The position numbers were made by a program, and so were the translations under genes. A stretch of 59,016 bases of DNA, from contig NZ_JABXKI010000113.1 in NCBI RefSeq assembly GCF_017115095.1, forward strand, positions 1-59,016, written 5' to 3'. The stretch's first letter is position 1, and each line of letters opens with the position of its first letter. This document shows positions 1-7,815 of this stretch, piece after piece. Below the pieces are notes generated by a model. It saw only the letters and a program-made list of their open reading frames with translations, was not told where the DNA came from and made no database searches. The DNA comes from Nostoc sp. NMS4 (GTDB taxonomy: Bacteria > Cyanobacteriota > Cyanobacteriia > Cyanobacteriales > Nostocaceae).

Positions 1-1046
1 GCTTCAACTTCTACTTCTTGTGCTACCTTCACTGGTGCAAATTGACGGCTAGAACCTGCTATAGGAGTTGCTTCTACCTCGATTTTGTGGGGTGAACCAT
101 CAAAAAATTGTTCAAGCCATGTTAACTTACCTTGTTCGTCGGGAATACCTTTGTAGTCAAAAACTGTTAAATTATGTTCTGTGGCGATCGCTTTTACTTG
201 TAAAGCTACATCTGTGATAGGTTGTCCGGTTCCAGCATCTTTCACCTGTAACCCTAAATTCGCAAGTTTTCCGACAGTTGCGTTTTTATCTCCCTCAATA
301 TTAATTTCCAATCCCTGAGATTTTTGAGATGATGGTGCAATGGCTTCGCTACTAATTGAGTGATGTTCGCTGCCATGAGCTTCTGCAACTTCTGCACTAA
401 TGTTGATAACTATTAGAGTTATTATAGCCACTACAGTTAATGCACTTAATAAAAGCCGGACTGACTGTGGTGCAATTTCTCCTTGTTGTAGTTCTTCTTG
501 TCCGCCAATAACCCAACCACCTAACAATCCAAGTGATAGTAGAATAGCTGCGATCGCAACAAAATATTTATATTTTATGGGATTTTCCCGAACTTTCAGA
601 TTTAAGGTTTGTTCATAAGCAGCAAAACTATTTACTACCAAAGGTGACACTTTAAGTAATAGTTTGTAAGTACCGCGTATAGGTAACATCTGCTGAATTT
701 CTAGCTTACCATCAGGTGCAGTGGCATTCATTTGTAACAAAGTTGTTCCCTCAACAATGGGAAAATCTGTTGTTAACCAAGGATTACGTGGCGGTGTCAA
801 AATTTGTAAATTAATTTTGGCATTTGTTAAAGATTTCCCCGCAGCATCAACAGCTTGTAAAGTTAAAGTAACAGGAGATTGTGCTTTTTCTGCTTCTGCT
901 TCAAAAGGAAGAATACGTTCTAAAGGTGGGTTGGTAGAAAGTAGAACTCTGGATGTAGGAATTTGGGAACTTACCACAAAGGAATAAAGAACTGACAAAG
1001 CAATGCAAACAGCACTGATAACTCCAAAAACTCGATATCTTTTCAT
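1..1046 (-). CDS. Membrane-anchored protein with Ig-like/beta-rich segments, C-terminus outside the window
   Basis: The reading frame stays open to the left edge, so at least 348 codons are present and the C-terminus is missing. It starts with an ATG and a hydrophobic N-terminal segment (about residues 5-25) that looks like a signal anchor. A beta-rich stretch follows, with phrases such as PVTLTLQAVDAAGKSL that resemble Ig-like or macroglobulin-type repeats. Two further hydrophobic helices lie near residues 160-182 and 198-216. After a short His-containing linker (EAHGSEHHS) there is a second beta-rich segment (GLQVKDAGTGQPITDV). The topology suggests two extracytoplasmic beta domains around a hairpin of membrane helices. 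I do not recognise the family. It lies in the same orientation downstream of cbtB, with a transposon between them, so a metal-related role is possible but is only inference. Confidence 0.75.
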   Translation of the reverse strand, partial: MKRYRVFGVISAVCIALSVLYSFVVSSQIPTSRVLLSTNPPLERILPFEAEAEKAQSPVTLTLQAVDAAGKSLTNAKINLQILTPPRNPWLTTDFPIVEGTTLLQMNATAPDGKLEIQQMLPIRGTYKLLLKVSPLVVNSFAAYEQTLNLKVRENPIKYKYFVAIAAILLSLGLLGGWVIGGQEELQQGEIAPQSVRLLLSALTVVAIITLIVINISAEVAEAHGSEHHSISSEAIAPSSQKSQGLEINIEGDKNATVGKLANLGLQVKDAGTGQPITDVALQVKAIATEHNLTVFDYKGIPDEQGKLTWLEQFFDGSPHKIEVEATPIAGSSRQFAPVKVAQEVEVE

Positions 1047-1143
1047 AAAAACTGACGGTAAATGTAAAAATTATGTAATTTTTGCAACTGAAACTTTAGA
1101 GGTTGTTTGAAAAGTGGTTAGTTGTTATTTTTAGCACCTCTTT

Positions 1144-1220
1144 ATCCCCCCTAACCCCCCCCTTTTTAAGGGGGGGGAACTTCTTAAATTCCCCCTTAAA
1201 AAGGGTGATTTAGGGGGATC
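1144..1220. repeat. Palindromic intergenic repeat of C-rich/G-rich arms
   Basis: The outer arms ATCCCCCCTAA and TTAGGGGGAT are inverted. Inside them are a C7/G8 inverted pair and a further CCCCCTTAAAAAGGG palindrome. Similar C-rich/G-rich pieces recur near 50890-51170. This looks like one copy of a dispersed Nostoc intergenic repeat able to fold into stacked hairpins. Confidence 0.7.
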
Positions 1221-1327
1221 TCATTAATAGTAGTGGATAAAAGCTATTCTAGATTCTTATTACTAAGTCAAATAATTAGTCATAAATTAGACATTATCTT
1301 AAATTAAGTTCAGGTGATGTAGAGATG

Positions 1328-1360
1328 TTGACACTCCCCGCACTAAAGTGACGGGGATTC
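1328..1360 (-). ncRNA. Right end of the TnpB element: 3' end of the probable omega/re-RNA scaffold
   Basis: Read on the minus strand, the arms CCCCG and CGGGG, extended by CAC/GTG with a TTTA loop, form a compact hairpin followed by GTGTCAA. The tnpB stop codon lies in the loop. This is the usual arrangement for IS200/IS605-type right ends, where the guide RNA overlaps the end of tnpB. Bases just beyond GTGTCAA (below 1328) would then be the guide. The 5' limit of the RNA cannot be read from sequence. Confidence 0.55.
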
Positions 1361-2599
1361 TACATTCATAGACTCGCCGTTAGACGACAGGCTTGCGCCA
1401 ATCGCCCAAGAGGGCAAATCTCCTGTAGCGTAAATTCCGGTATGCCCTACCGTACTCAATCCTAATTTCAAAATATTGATGCTAGCGTTCAAGTCTCTAT
1501 CAGCCACATAGCCACAATAGGGGCATAAATGGGTTCTTGTAGATAGAGACTTTTTCACTTTCTCGCCACAGTTAGAACAATTTTGGCTTGTATTGTGGGG
1601 AGGAACAGCAATAGTTACTTTCCCATATTTGTGTCCAAAATACTCTAACCACAGTCGGAAAGTGTACCATCCAGCATCACTGATAGATTTAGCTAAATGT
1701 CGGTTACGAACCAACCCTTTCACATTTAAATCTTCATAGGCTACCAAATCATTAGATTGGATGACGGAGTATGCTAATCTCTTGCAGTACTCTTTTCGTT
1801 GCCTACTTACCCTTAAATGTTTACGGGCATACCTAACTCTAGCTTTGTGGTAATTGTTGGATTGTCTAACCTTGGCTTTTTTCTTTATCGGGCTGAACTT
1901 CTTCGACTTTTTACGATTGGCACGGTTCAAGGCTTTCTCGGACTTGCGGTAAAACTTAGGTGCAGGTTCTACATTACCTTTACTATCGGCAATGAAATAT
2001 TTCAAACCTAAGTCAATACCAACCAGTTGTTGAGTCGGCCGTGTCTCAACTTTAATCTCAACATCAATCGCAAATTGAACATAGTAGCCATCAGCACGAC
2101 GTACTAACCGGACACGCTTAATTTGCTTAATGTCGTAGTAATTAAGGTCGTAGGTTCCCTTTAGTTTTAAAGTTCCAATGCCTTTCTTATCAGAGAAAGT
2201 AATCGCTTTCCGGTTAGTGGAAAGTTTAAACCCAGTAGTTTTGTATTCAACTGATCGGCAATGTTTTTTAAACTTAGGGAATCCCCTTTTACCCAAAACT
2301 TTCTTTTTGCAGTTAGACGCTCGCGGACTCGCTACCGCTACGCTATCGTAAAACCGTGCTATGGCTGACCACGCACGTTCAGCAGCAGACTGTCTAGCCA
2401 TTGAATTAAGTTCATCAGCAAAGGGAAATTCAGCAGCAAGTACAGCGCAATATTTATTCAGATCGTACTTAGTGATATTTTTATTGTCCATCCAATATCT
2501 CAAAGATTTATTCTGGATGAACTGACTAGTACGAATAGCGTCATCTATTGCACGATACTGCCTGTCTTTCCCTTTGACTTTGAACTCGTAAATTATCAT
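1343..2599 (-). CDS. tnpB: TnpB, RNA-guided nuclease of an IS200/IS605-type element
   Basis: TnpB proteins are RuvC-type nucleases guided by an RNA from the element's own right end. The three catalytic acidic motifs are visible: GIDLGLKYF, AYEDLNVKG and ADRDLNASINI. The zinc ribbon CSNCG...CPYCG sits between the last two. The N-terminus (IIYEFKVKGK...YRAIDDAIRTSQF) is typical. I chose the ATG giving MIIYEF because this matches the family start; the frame also runs four codons upstream to a TTG. No tnpA is nearby, so this is a solo TnpB element. Around residue 85 an 11-residue stretch, SVAVASPRASN, interrupts the usual RFYDNCKKKV sequence. It is encoded by a dispersed Nostoc repeat inserted in frame. 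The catalytic motifs look intact. Confidence 0.93.
   Translation of the reverse strand: MIIYEFKVKGKDRQYRAIDDAIRTSQFIQNKSLRYWMDNKNITKYDLNKYCAVLAAEFPFADELNSMARQSAAERAWSAIARFYDSVAVASPRASNCKKKVLGKRGFPKFKKHCRSVEYKTTGFKLSTNRKAITFSDKKGIGTLKLKGTYDLNYYDIKQIKRVRLVRRADGYYVQFAIDVEIKVETRPTQQLVGIDLGLKYFIADSKGNVEPAPKFYRKSEKALNRANRKKSKKFSPIKKKAKVRQSNNYHKARVRYARKHLRVSRQRKEYCKRLAYSVIQSNDLVAYEDLNVKGLVRNRHLAKSISDAGWYTFRLWLEYFGHKYGKVTIAVPPHNTSQNCSNCGEKVKKSLSTRTHLCPYCGYVADRDLNASINILKLGLSTVGHTGIYATGDLPSWAIGASLSSNGESMNVESPSL
2312..2344 (-). repeat. Short dispersed repeat inserted in frame in tnpB
   Basis: On the minus strand this reads GTAGCGGTAGCGAGTCCGCG and flanking bases. This GCG-rich vocabulary is shared with intergenic repeats at about 17710, 20475 and 48940. 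It encodes SVAVASPRASN between conserved TnpB residues and keeps the frame. Confidence 0.65.
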
Positions 2600-2916
2600 C
2601 GGCTCGACCAACCAACTACATACTTATGCTATTGTGCTTTGCATAAACTAACAATCAATGCAAAACAAAGCTTCACGGAGTCCTTTAGGACTCAGTTAGC
2701 TTTCATCCCCAGCAATCAAGTACGAAATACGCAACTGCGTTGCTGTTTCTCAGGGGTTTTCAGCATTTCCCTTATAAACAAAACATCTCTACAAAACCTA
2801 AAAGTCATTTCCCAGCCAAAATACTGGCGCTAAATTTGCGCTATTTTAGCGTCGTAACTTTGTTATGTTACCTAGCAAAGCTTCATGTACATAAAAAATC
2901 TTGGGATTATGATAAT
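2600..2916. other. Gap between tnpB and cbtB, probable left end of the TnpB element
   Basis: No convincing gene is present. The segment holds small hairpins (GAGTCCTTTAGGACTC near 2680; CGCAACTGCGTTGC near 2732) that may belong to the element's left end. The exact left boundary and target-adjacent motif cannot be fixed without an empty site from a relative. Confidence 0.4.
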
Positions 2917-3108
2917 TTAGTGACATGCAACGCCTAATGTGTGGTGACGTGCTGAGTGTGTTGTGTTATGAGCCGCAGGATAGGTGGAGAACAAAACAGT
3001 CCAGATAACTAAAGAAGATAGCATCATATAAAGCGTTACCTGCACAGGTTTGGATAAGGTAATACCTGCGGTCTTCTGGAATAGGGAAATATGAGAAAAA
3101 GTAGTCAT
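2917..3108 (-). CDS. cbtB: CbtB-type small membrane protein, proposed cobalt transporter subunit
   Basis: The start is decided by a perfect Shine-Dalgarno AGGAGG a few bases before ATG, giving MTTFSHISLFQKT. The protein has about 63 residues. A single hydrophobic helix (LYMMLSSLVIWTVLFSTYP) is followed by a His-rich tail, HNTTHSARHHTLGVACH, which is the signature of CbtB. CbtB is usually encoded with the multi-pass CbtA and is linked to cobalt uptake and B12 synthesis. No CbtA is seen here, although cobQ lies elsewhere in the window. The next gene in this direction is a TnpB element, so an operon partner may have been separated or lost. I looked for a cobalamin riboswitch upstream and did not find its conserved boxes. 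Confidence 0.85.
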   Translation of the reverse strand: MTTFSHISLFQKTAGITLSKPVQVTLYMMLSSLVIWTVLFSTYPAAHNTTHSARHHTLGVACH

Positions 3109-3815
3109 TTTTGACCTCCTAATAATAAATTTGGGTAATTCATCAATCAAAGGGCATAACGCCACTTGATTGCAAAAAGATATACCATCAACTTTGTATT
3201 TGACAAGTGTGTATCAAATGTATTGTGTAATTCGACTTTAGTGAATACTATACTATTCTTTGACATCGACCGATCGCAATGCAGTAATCTACACATAAAG
3301 TCCATACAAATAACAAAAGAATGACATACGGTTTTGAGTGATGGCATTTTCAGCGATGCTAACACGAAGGTAACAGATAAAAATTAAAAATACTCATGTT
3401 GCCAAATATCCAAAATTATTTGCAGAAACGTGATTTATGTTATCTCTAAACCAATTAAATACGCTACAGATTAGGAATAGTTTCTTGCTTGCGTCCATAT
3501 CCAAGGTGTTATTATACCCATTCTTTGTACTTTAAGTACTGCTGAAGCAATCAGCATATCAGGAATATGCATGAAACAGTTAATTTTATCCGAATATTAT
3601 TTATACATAACTAAGCGTATAAATACAGTTAAAACCCAGAAAATTTTGGCGAGAGTTTTTCGGGACTGATTCTTGCTCGCACTAGATTTAACAACTTAAC
3701 TGGCAGTTTAGAAGCATTTAAAAATTATTGACAATAATTATTAATTCCTCTAATATCTAAAAGCAATTGCAAATCTTTTGCAATTCTTTTTGAGCGCTAA
3801 CCGTAATTAAATGTC
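3109..3815. other. Divergent intergenic region between cbtB and the multicopper oxidase
   Basis: No supportable gene. It holds an interrupted dyad ATTTGA-10-TCAAAT at 3198-3219, about 90 bp before cbtB, and a perfect 17 bp dyad near the oxidase gene (listed separately). The remainder is A+T-rich. Confidence 0.5.
3723..3739. promoter_or_regulatory. Perfect 17 bp dyad, candidate metalloregulator (Fur-like) operator
   Basis: AATTATTG-A-CAATAATT is a perfect inverted repeat 77 bp before the oxidase ATG. Fur boxes in cyanobacteria are A+T-rich dyads of similar size, and the downstream genes concern iron. The regulator assignment is inference. Confidence 0.35.
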
Positions 3816-4841
3816 ATGCCCAACAACTTCGCTCTGGGTAACACAAAACCTTTGAGCCGCCGTCAATTACTGAAGCTCGGCCTAGCAGGTGCTGGAGTAA
3901 CTGGTGCAGCTGGACTTTGGCAGATGTTAAATCTACAAAGTAAGTCAATCGTCAAAGTGCCGCCACTCAATATAGAAGCACCAGACGACGCTACTAACCC
4001 AATGAAGATGTTAAGGGATTTTGATTATGGGACGGTAAAGCGAGAAAATGGGCGGACTATCCGGGAATTTCAGTTAACTGCTGGTACTTCCATCATTAAA
4101 CTGAATAGTGCTGTCTCTTACAACATTTGGGATTTAAACGGTCGCATCCCAGGGCCAACGCTACGGGCAAAAGAGGGCGATCGCATCCGGGTACTATTTC
4201 TCAATAATGCGGGACATTCTCACTCTTTACATTTTCATGGCATTCATCCAGCAGAAATGGATGGTGTTCGCCCAATCAGCAATGGTAGCGCCACAATTTA
4301 CGAATTTGATGCTGAACCTTATGGCGTTCACTTATACCACTGCCATATTGAACCAGTCACCCGTCACATTGCCAAGGGACTGTACGGAATGTTTATCATC
4401 GATCCGCCTACTCCCCGTCCCCCGGCTGATGAAATCGTACTAGTGATGGGTGGATATGACGTGAATGATGATAGCCATAACGATTATTACGCCTTCAACG
4501 GTCTGCCCCACTATTACATGCATCATCCCATTGGCATTTACAAAGATCAGTTGATTCGGCTATATGTTCTCAACATCATTGAATACGATCCGGCAGTAAC
4601 ATTTCATCTCCACGCCAACTTCTTTGATGTCTATCGCTATGGCATGACTATGACTCCTAGCGAGAAAGCAGATGTGATTACGATGGGTGTCGCAGAAAGG
4701 CACATCTTAGAATTCGCTTTTCGCTATCCAGGTAAGTATATGTTCCATCCCCATCAGGATGCGATCGCCGAAAACGGTTGCATGGGTCAATTTGAAGTAC
4801 TTGCCCAAAGCAACTCTCAAAATAATGTTAAGCATTCCTGA
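3816..4841 (+). CDS. Tat-exported two-domain multicopper oxidase (putative ferroxidase)
   Basis: The N-terminus LSRRQLLKLGLAGAG is a twin-arginine signal, so the enzyme should fold in the cytoplasm and act in the periplasm. At 341 residues it has two cupredoxin domains rather than three. Domain 1 has H139/H141 (LHFHG) and HCH at 175-177 with H184. Domain 2 has H264/H266 (FHLHA) and H311/H313 (FHPHQD). The type 1 cysteine is present only in domain 1, because domain 2 has FHPHQD where an HCH would be expected. This is the pattern of the 'type C' two-domain oxidases, which assemble the trinuclear site between subunits. Its neighbours (ferritin-like protein, FTR1) make oxidation of Fe(II) before FTR1 uptake the likely job. 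Substrate is inferred from context. Confidence 0.88.
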   Translation: MPNNFALGNTKPLSRRQLLKLGLAGAGVTGAAGLWQMLNLQSKSIVKVPPLNIEAPDDATNPMKMLRDFDYGTVKRENGRTIREFQLTAGTSIIKLNSAVSYNIWDLNGRIPGPTLRAKEGDRIRVLFLNNAGHSHSLHFHGIHPAEMDGVRPISNGSATIYEFDAEPYGVHLYHCHIEPVTRHIAKGLYGMFIIDPPTPRPPADEIVLVMGGYDVNDDSHNDYYAFNGLPHYYMHHPIGIYKDQLIRLYVLNIIEYDPAVTFHLHANFFDVYRYGMTMTPSEKADVITMGVAERHILEFAFRYPGKYMFHPHQDAIAENGCMGQFEVLAQSNSQNNVKHS

Positions 4842-5011
4842 CAATATTATTAGTAATTTGTAATTAATTTATTAAAGTTTTGGCAAGTAGTTGATAAAAA
4901 ATCTCATTATATGCAACAGTAAAATCTATGACAATCTGTCAAACAAACTACTTTCTAGTAGTAGTTTGAAATGTTTCAATTAATACCTTTTAATTTGTGT
5001 GAGGATCAAAA

Positions 5012-6049
5012 ATGATAAAACTTCGTTATATATGTTTAGCAGCAGCAGCAGCCGTAATAGTTACCTTGAGTTCCTGTAGTAATACCCCAACCGCAGAAAA
5101 TCCATCAGCACCAGTTGCTAGCCCTCCAGCTACAGAGGCAGTCAGTAATAACAGCCATAGCGGTCATAGTAGTAAAGAAAAAATTAACATTAACACTGCT
5201 ATTTTGTCAGAACTAGATAAATTTGAAGGAAAGCTAGGTGTTCCGGCATTATCGAACAAAATCCAGGCAAATCGCCCTTATGGTAGCCCAGAAGATTTAG
5301 TTACTAAAAAAGTAATTACTCAAGAGCAGTTTGACCAAATTAAAGACCAGGTTGGTGTTCAAGAAGTTGTACTCACAGGCGAGGCAAAAGATGTTGATTA
5401 TATGTCTAAATTAGGCTTAATGAAAGGGCATCTTTTGGTAGCAAAAGAACTGCTCGATCAAAATCAGCCGAAACAGGCAGAACCTCATATTGGGCATCCA
5501 GTTGAGGAGATTTATGTTGATGTCGAAGATCAATTGAATGAACGCAAAGTCAAAGAATTTAAGACAACATTGGTAAGTTTGCAAGATTTAGTTAAATCTA
5601 ATCCGAAGGATAGCAAAGTTAAAACTAATTTTACTTCTTCAGTGCAAGCAGTTGACGGAGCGATCGCAGCTTTGCCAGAAGCTCAACGTTCAAAACCAGG
5701 ATTTGCGCTACAGGTAATTAACGAACTACTAGATTCAGCCAACTCCGAATATCGCGCTGCGATCGCAAATGGTAAAATAACCGCACCAATTGAGTATCAA
5801 GACTCCCGTGGTTTTGTCGTTTACGCCAATGAATTATACAAAGGAATTTCTAGTCAAGTAGCTCAAGCAGATCCCGAAGCACACAAAGCGATCGATGCTA
5901 GTTTTACTGAACTAATAAAAGTTTGGCCTAGTGCTATTCCACCAGCAAAAGCAGTCAAAACACCTAATGATGTTACCAAGTTGATCAAAACCATTGAGGA
6001 AAACTCTCAAAAAGTGGTTGACAAATCTAATACCCAAGCACAGCGATAA
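5012..6049 (+). CDS. Lipoprotein with helix-hairpin-helix and long helical domain (FTR1-associated)
   Basis: A lipobox (TLSSC) follows a hydrophobic N-terminus, so this is probably a lipid-anchored periplasmic protein. Residues about 50-115 form a ComEA-like helix-hairpin-helix repeat (ININTAILSELDKFEGKLG... EDLVTKKVITQEQFDQI). The rest, to residue 345, is helical and includes HIGHPVEEIYVDVEDQL and EYQDSRGFVVYANELY. It loosely recalls imelysin/EfeO-type domains that accompany FTR1 permeases. I do not see the classic imelysin GxHxxE motif; GHPVEE is the nearest. A His-rich patch (NNSHSGHSS) precedes the HhH region. ATG follows GAGGATCAAAA, a good ribosome-binding site. It probably binds iron or helps hand it to the permease, which is inferred from location. 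Confidence 0.75.
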   Translation: MIKLRYICLAAAAAVIVTLSSCSNTPTAENPSAPVASPPATEAVSNNSHSGHSSKEKININTAILSELDKFEGKLGVPALSNKIQANRPYGSPEDLVTKKVITQEQFDQIKDQVGVQEVVLTGEAKDVDYMSKLGLMKGHLLVAKELLDQNQPKQAEPHIGHPVEEIYVDVEDQLNERKVKEFKTTLVSLQDLVKSNPKDSKVKTNFTSSVQAVDGAIAALPEAQRSKPGFALQVINELLDSANSEYRAAIANGKITAPIEYQDSRGFVVYANELYKGISSQVAQADPEAHKAIDASFTELIKVWPSAIPPAKAVKTPNDVTKLIKTIEENSQKVVDKSNTQAQR

Positions 6050-6166
6050 AACTTTGATTTAATGGGAAGTATAGGTTAAGAAGTTTAAAATGAGGAAATC
6101 ATTAGGAATTACGAATTACGAACTCCTAACTAATTACACTCCCTTCGTTACTTTAACTAACAACTG

Positions 6167-6601
6167 ATGCAAGAACTTGACCATAAAAAGACTATTGACC
6201 TGCTGAACGCCATCATGGAATTTGAACTAGCAGGGGTAGTGCGCTACACACATTATTCTTTGATGGTAACTGGCCCTAACCGTATTCCAATTGTGGCTTT
6301 TTTCAAAGCACAGGCAAGTGAATCTTTACTTCATGCCGAACAAGTAGGAGAAATTCTCACCGGTTTAGATGGGCATCCCTCCCTGAAAATTGCCCCAATG
6401 GAAGAAACCTACCAGCATAAAGTCAAGGATATCTTGGAAGAAAGCTTATCCCATGAAAAAAAGGCATTGGAACTGTATAAAAAATTGCTTGATACTGTCA
6501 CCAATGCCAGCATTTATCTTGAAGAATTCGCTCGCGGTATGATTGGACAAGAAGAGATGCATAATCTTGAACTGAAAAAAATGCTACGCGATTTTAGTTA
6601 A
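6167..6601 (+). CDS. Bacterioferritin-family ferritin-like protein
   Basis: This 144-residue four-helix protein has the expected diiron ligands: E18/E20 in IMEFELAGVVRY, E52 and H56 in SESLLHAEQ, E91/E92 with H96 in EESLSHEKK, and E129/E130 with H132 in GQEEMHNLE. It resembles bacterioferritin-like proteins and may oxidise or buffer iron in the cytoplasm. No haem-ligand methionine can be assigned with confidence. It sits between the iron lipoprotein and FTR1 on the same strand, with gaps of 117 and 127 bases, so the four genes may be co-transcribed, though STRR DNA fills the second gap. Confidence 0.85.
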   Translation: MQELDHKKTIDLLNAIMEFELAGVVRYTHYSLMVTGPNRIPIVAFFKAQASESLLHAEQVGEILTGLDGHPSLKIAPMEETYQHKVKDILEESLSHEKKALELYKKLLDTVTNASIYLEEFARGMIGQEEMHNLELKKMLRDFS

Positions 6602-6603
6602 TA

Positions 6604-6727
6604 GTTATTAGTCATTAGTCATTAGTCATTGGTCATTAGTCAAAAAGAAATTCAAAGGACAGATGACAAAGGACAAAGGACAAAGGACGAAGGACTAATG
6701 ACTAATGATAAAAGATAAAGGACAAAA
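6604..6727. repeat. STRR array (ATTAGTC / GACAAAG heptamers) ahead of FTR1
   Basis: Heptamers of the type AGTCATT/GGTCATT give way to GACAAAG-type units and end two bases before the FTR1 ATG. Such short tandem repeats are typical of heterocystous cyanobacteria. The last unit supplies AAGGACAAAAG directly before the start codon. Confidence 0.85.
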
Positions 6728-6728
6728 G

Positions 6729-7697
6729 ATGAATTTTAGTACTGCTCTACCTACTTTTGTAATCACACTCCGAGAAGGAGTAGAAGCTGCCCTTGTTGTT
6801 GGTATTGTGCTGGCTTTGCTGAAAAAAGCTAAACAATCCCGACTCAACTCTTGGGTATATGCTGGTGTCGGTGTTGGCATTGTCGTCAGTGCCTTAATAG
6901 GTGTGCTATTCAGTTGGGTAATTCAAATATTAGGAGCCGCAAATCCGCAATACACCACCGTAGTTGAGCCAGCGTTGGAGGGTGTGTTTAGTGTATTAGC
7001 GATCGCAATGCTCAGTTGGATGCTAATCTGGATGACTAAACAAGCCAGATTCATGAAAGCTACAGTTGAGGGAGCAGTAACAGAAGCGCTGACACAAAAC
7101 TCAAATTCTGGCTGGGGTGTTTTTAGCTTAATTTTAATTGCCGTTGTCCGCGAAGGCTTTGAAACTGTTCTGTTTGTTGCAGCTAATTTTCAACAGGGAT
7201 TAATGCCAGCATTGGGCGCTATTGGTGGTTTAGTAGCCGCATCTGCCATTGGAGTGCTGTTATTTAAATGGGGTGTCAACATTAACATCCGCCAATTTTT
7301 CCAGGTAATGGGCGTTTTATTAGTGTTGATTGTCGCTGGATTAGTAGTTTCAGGTTTGAAACATTTTGACGAAGCCGTGGCTAACCTTGCCCTTAGCAGT
7401 CGTGCTACAGAAGGCCTTTGTTTCTATTACGAACGTTTTACAAAAATCCACTCCTGTATTTTGGGGCCAATGGTTTCCAATACTTCCACAATCTTGCCTG
7501 ACGAACAGTTTCCTGGCATTATTCTCAAATCTTTATTTGGTTATAGAGACAATCTCTATCTTGTGCAAGCAGTAGGATATGTGACATTTTTACTCACCGT
7601 TGGAGGACTGTATTTCCGCAGCCTTGGAGGTGCTTCTCCTAAAGCTAAAAAGAATATTCCCTTTCCTCAAAAACCGATTAGTTCTGCAAAAGATTAA
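6729..7697 (+). CDS. FTR1-family high-affinity iron permease
   Basis: FTR1/EfeU permeases carry ferric iron through the inner membrane using paired REXXE motifs. Both are present: REGVE at residues 15-19 in the first helix and REGFE near residue 141. Multiple hydrophobic helices span the 322-residue protein, which ends with GGLYFRSLGG and a short charged tail. I start at MNFSTALPTF, the family-like N-terminus. An ATG eight codons upstream lies inside the STRR array and encodes only repeat-derived residues. A multicopper oxidase, an iron lipoprotein and a ferritin-like protein precede it, recalling the Fet3-Ftr1 and EfeUOB pairings. Confidence 0.92.
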   Translation: MNFSTALPTFVITLREGVEAALVVGIVLALLKKAKQSRLNSWVYAGVGVGIVVSALIGVLFSWVIQILGAANPQYTTVVEPALEGVFSVLAIAMLSWMLIWMTKQARFMKATVEGAVTEALTQNSNSGWGVFSLILIAVVREGFETVLFVAANFQQGLMPALGAIGGLVAASAIGVLLFKWGVNINIRQFFQVMGVLLVLIVAGLVVSGLKHFDEAVANLALSSRATEGLCFYYERFTKIHSCILGPMVSNTSTILPDEQFPGIILKSLFGYRDNLYLVQAVGYVTFLLTVGGLYFRSLGGASPKAKKNIPFPQKPISSAKD

Positions 7698-7721
7698 AAT
7701 TTTTTTGTCTCGTTGCCTCTT

Positions 7722-7766
7722 TCCCAGTCTCCGACTGGGAATGCCTATTGGGAGGCTCCGCCTCCC
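7722..7766. terminator. Twin hairpins between convergent FTR1 and binding-protein genes
   Basis: Two perfect stem-loops lie side by side: TCCCAGTCTCCGACTGGGA and GGGAGGCTCCGCCTCCC. They sit between convergent genes and could end transcription on both strands, but neither has a long T tract. They also match a known style of Nostoc dispersed repeat. Confidence 0.5.
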
Positions 7767-7815
7767 CTATTCATCATCAAAGTAGAAGCTCAATCCTTAC
7801 GATTTTAAATTACAC

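Noticed and set aside
3147..3365. 72-codon minus-strand frame upstream of cbtB
   Set aside because: No protein-like pattern, no ribosome-binding site, and it covers the likely cbtB promoter.
3109..3420. Possible cobalamin riboswitch before cbtB
   Set aside because: The conserved B12-box sequences could not be found on the minus strand.
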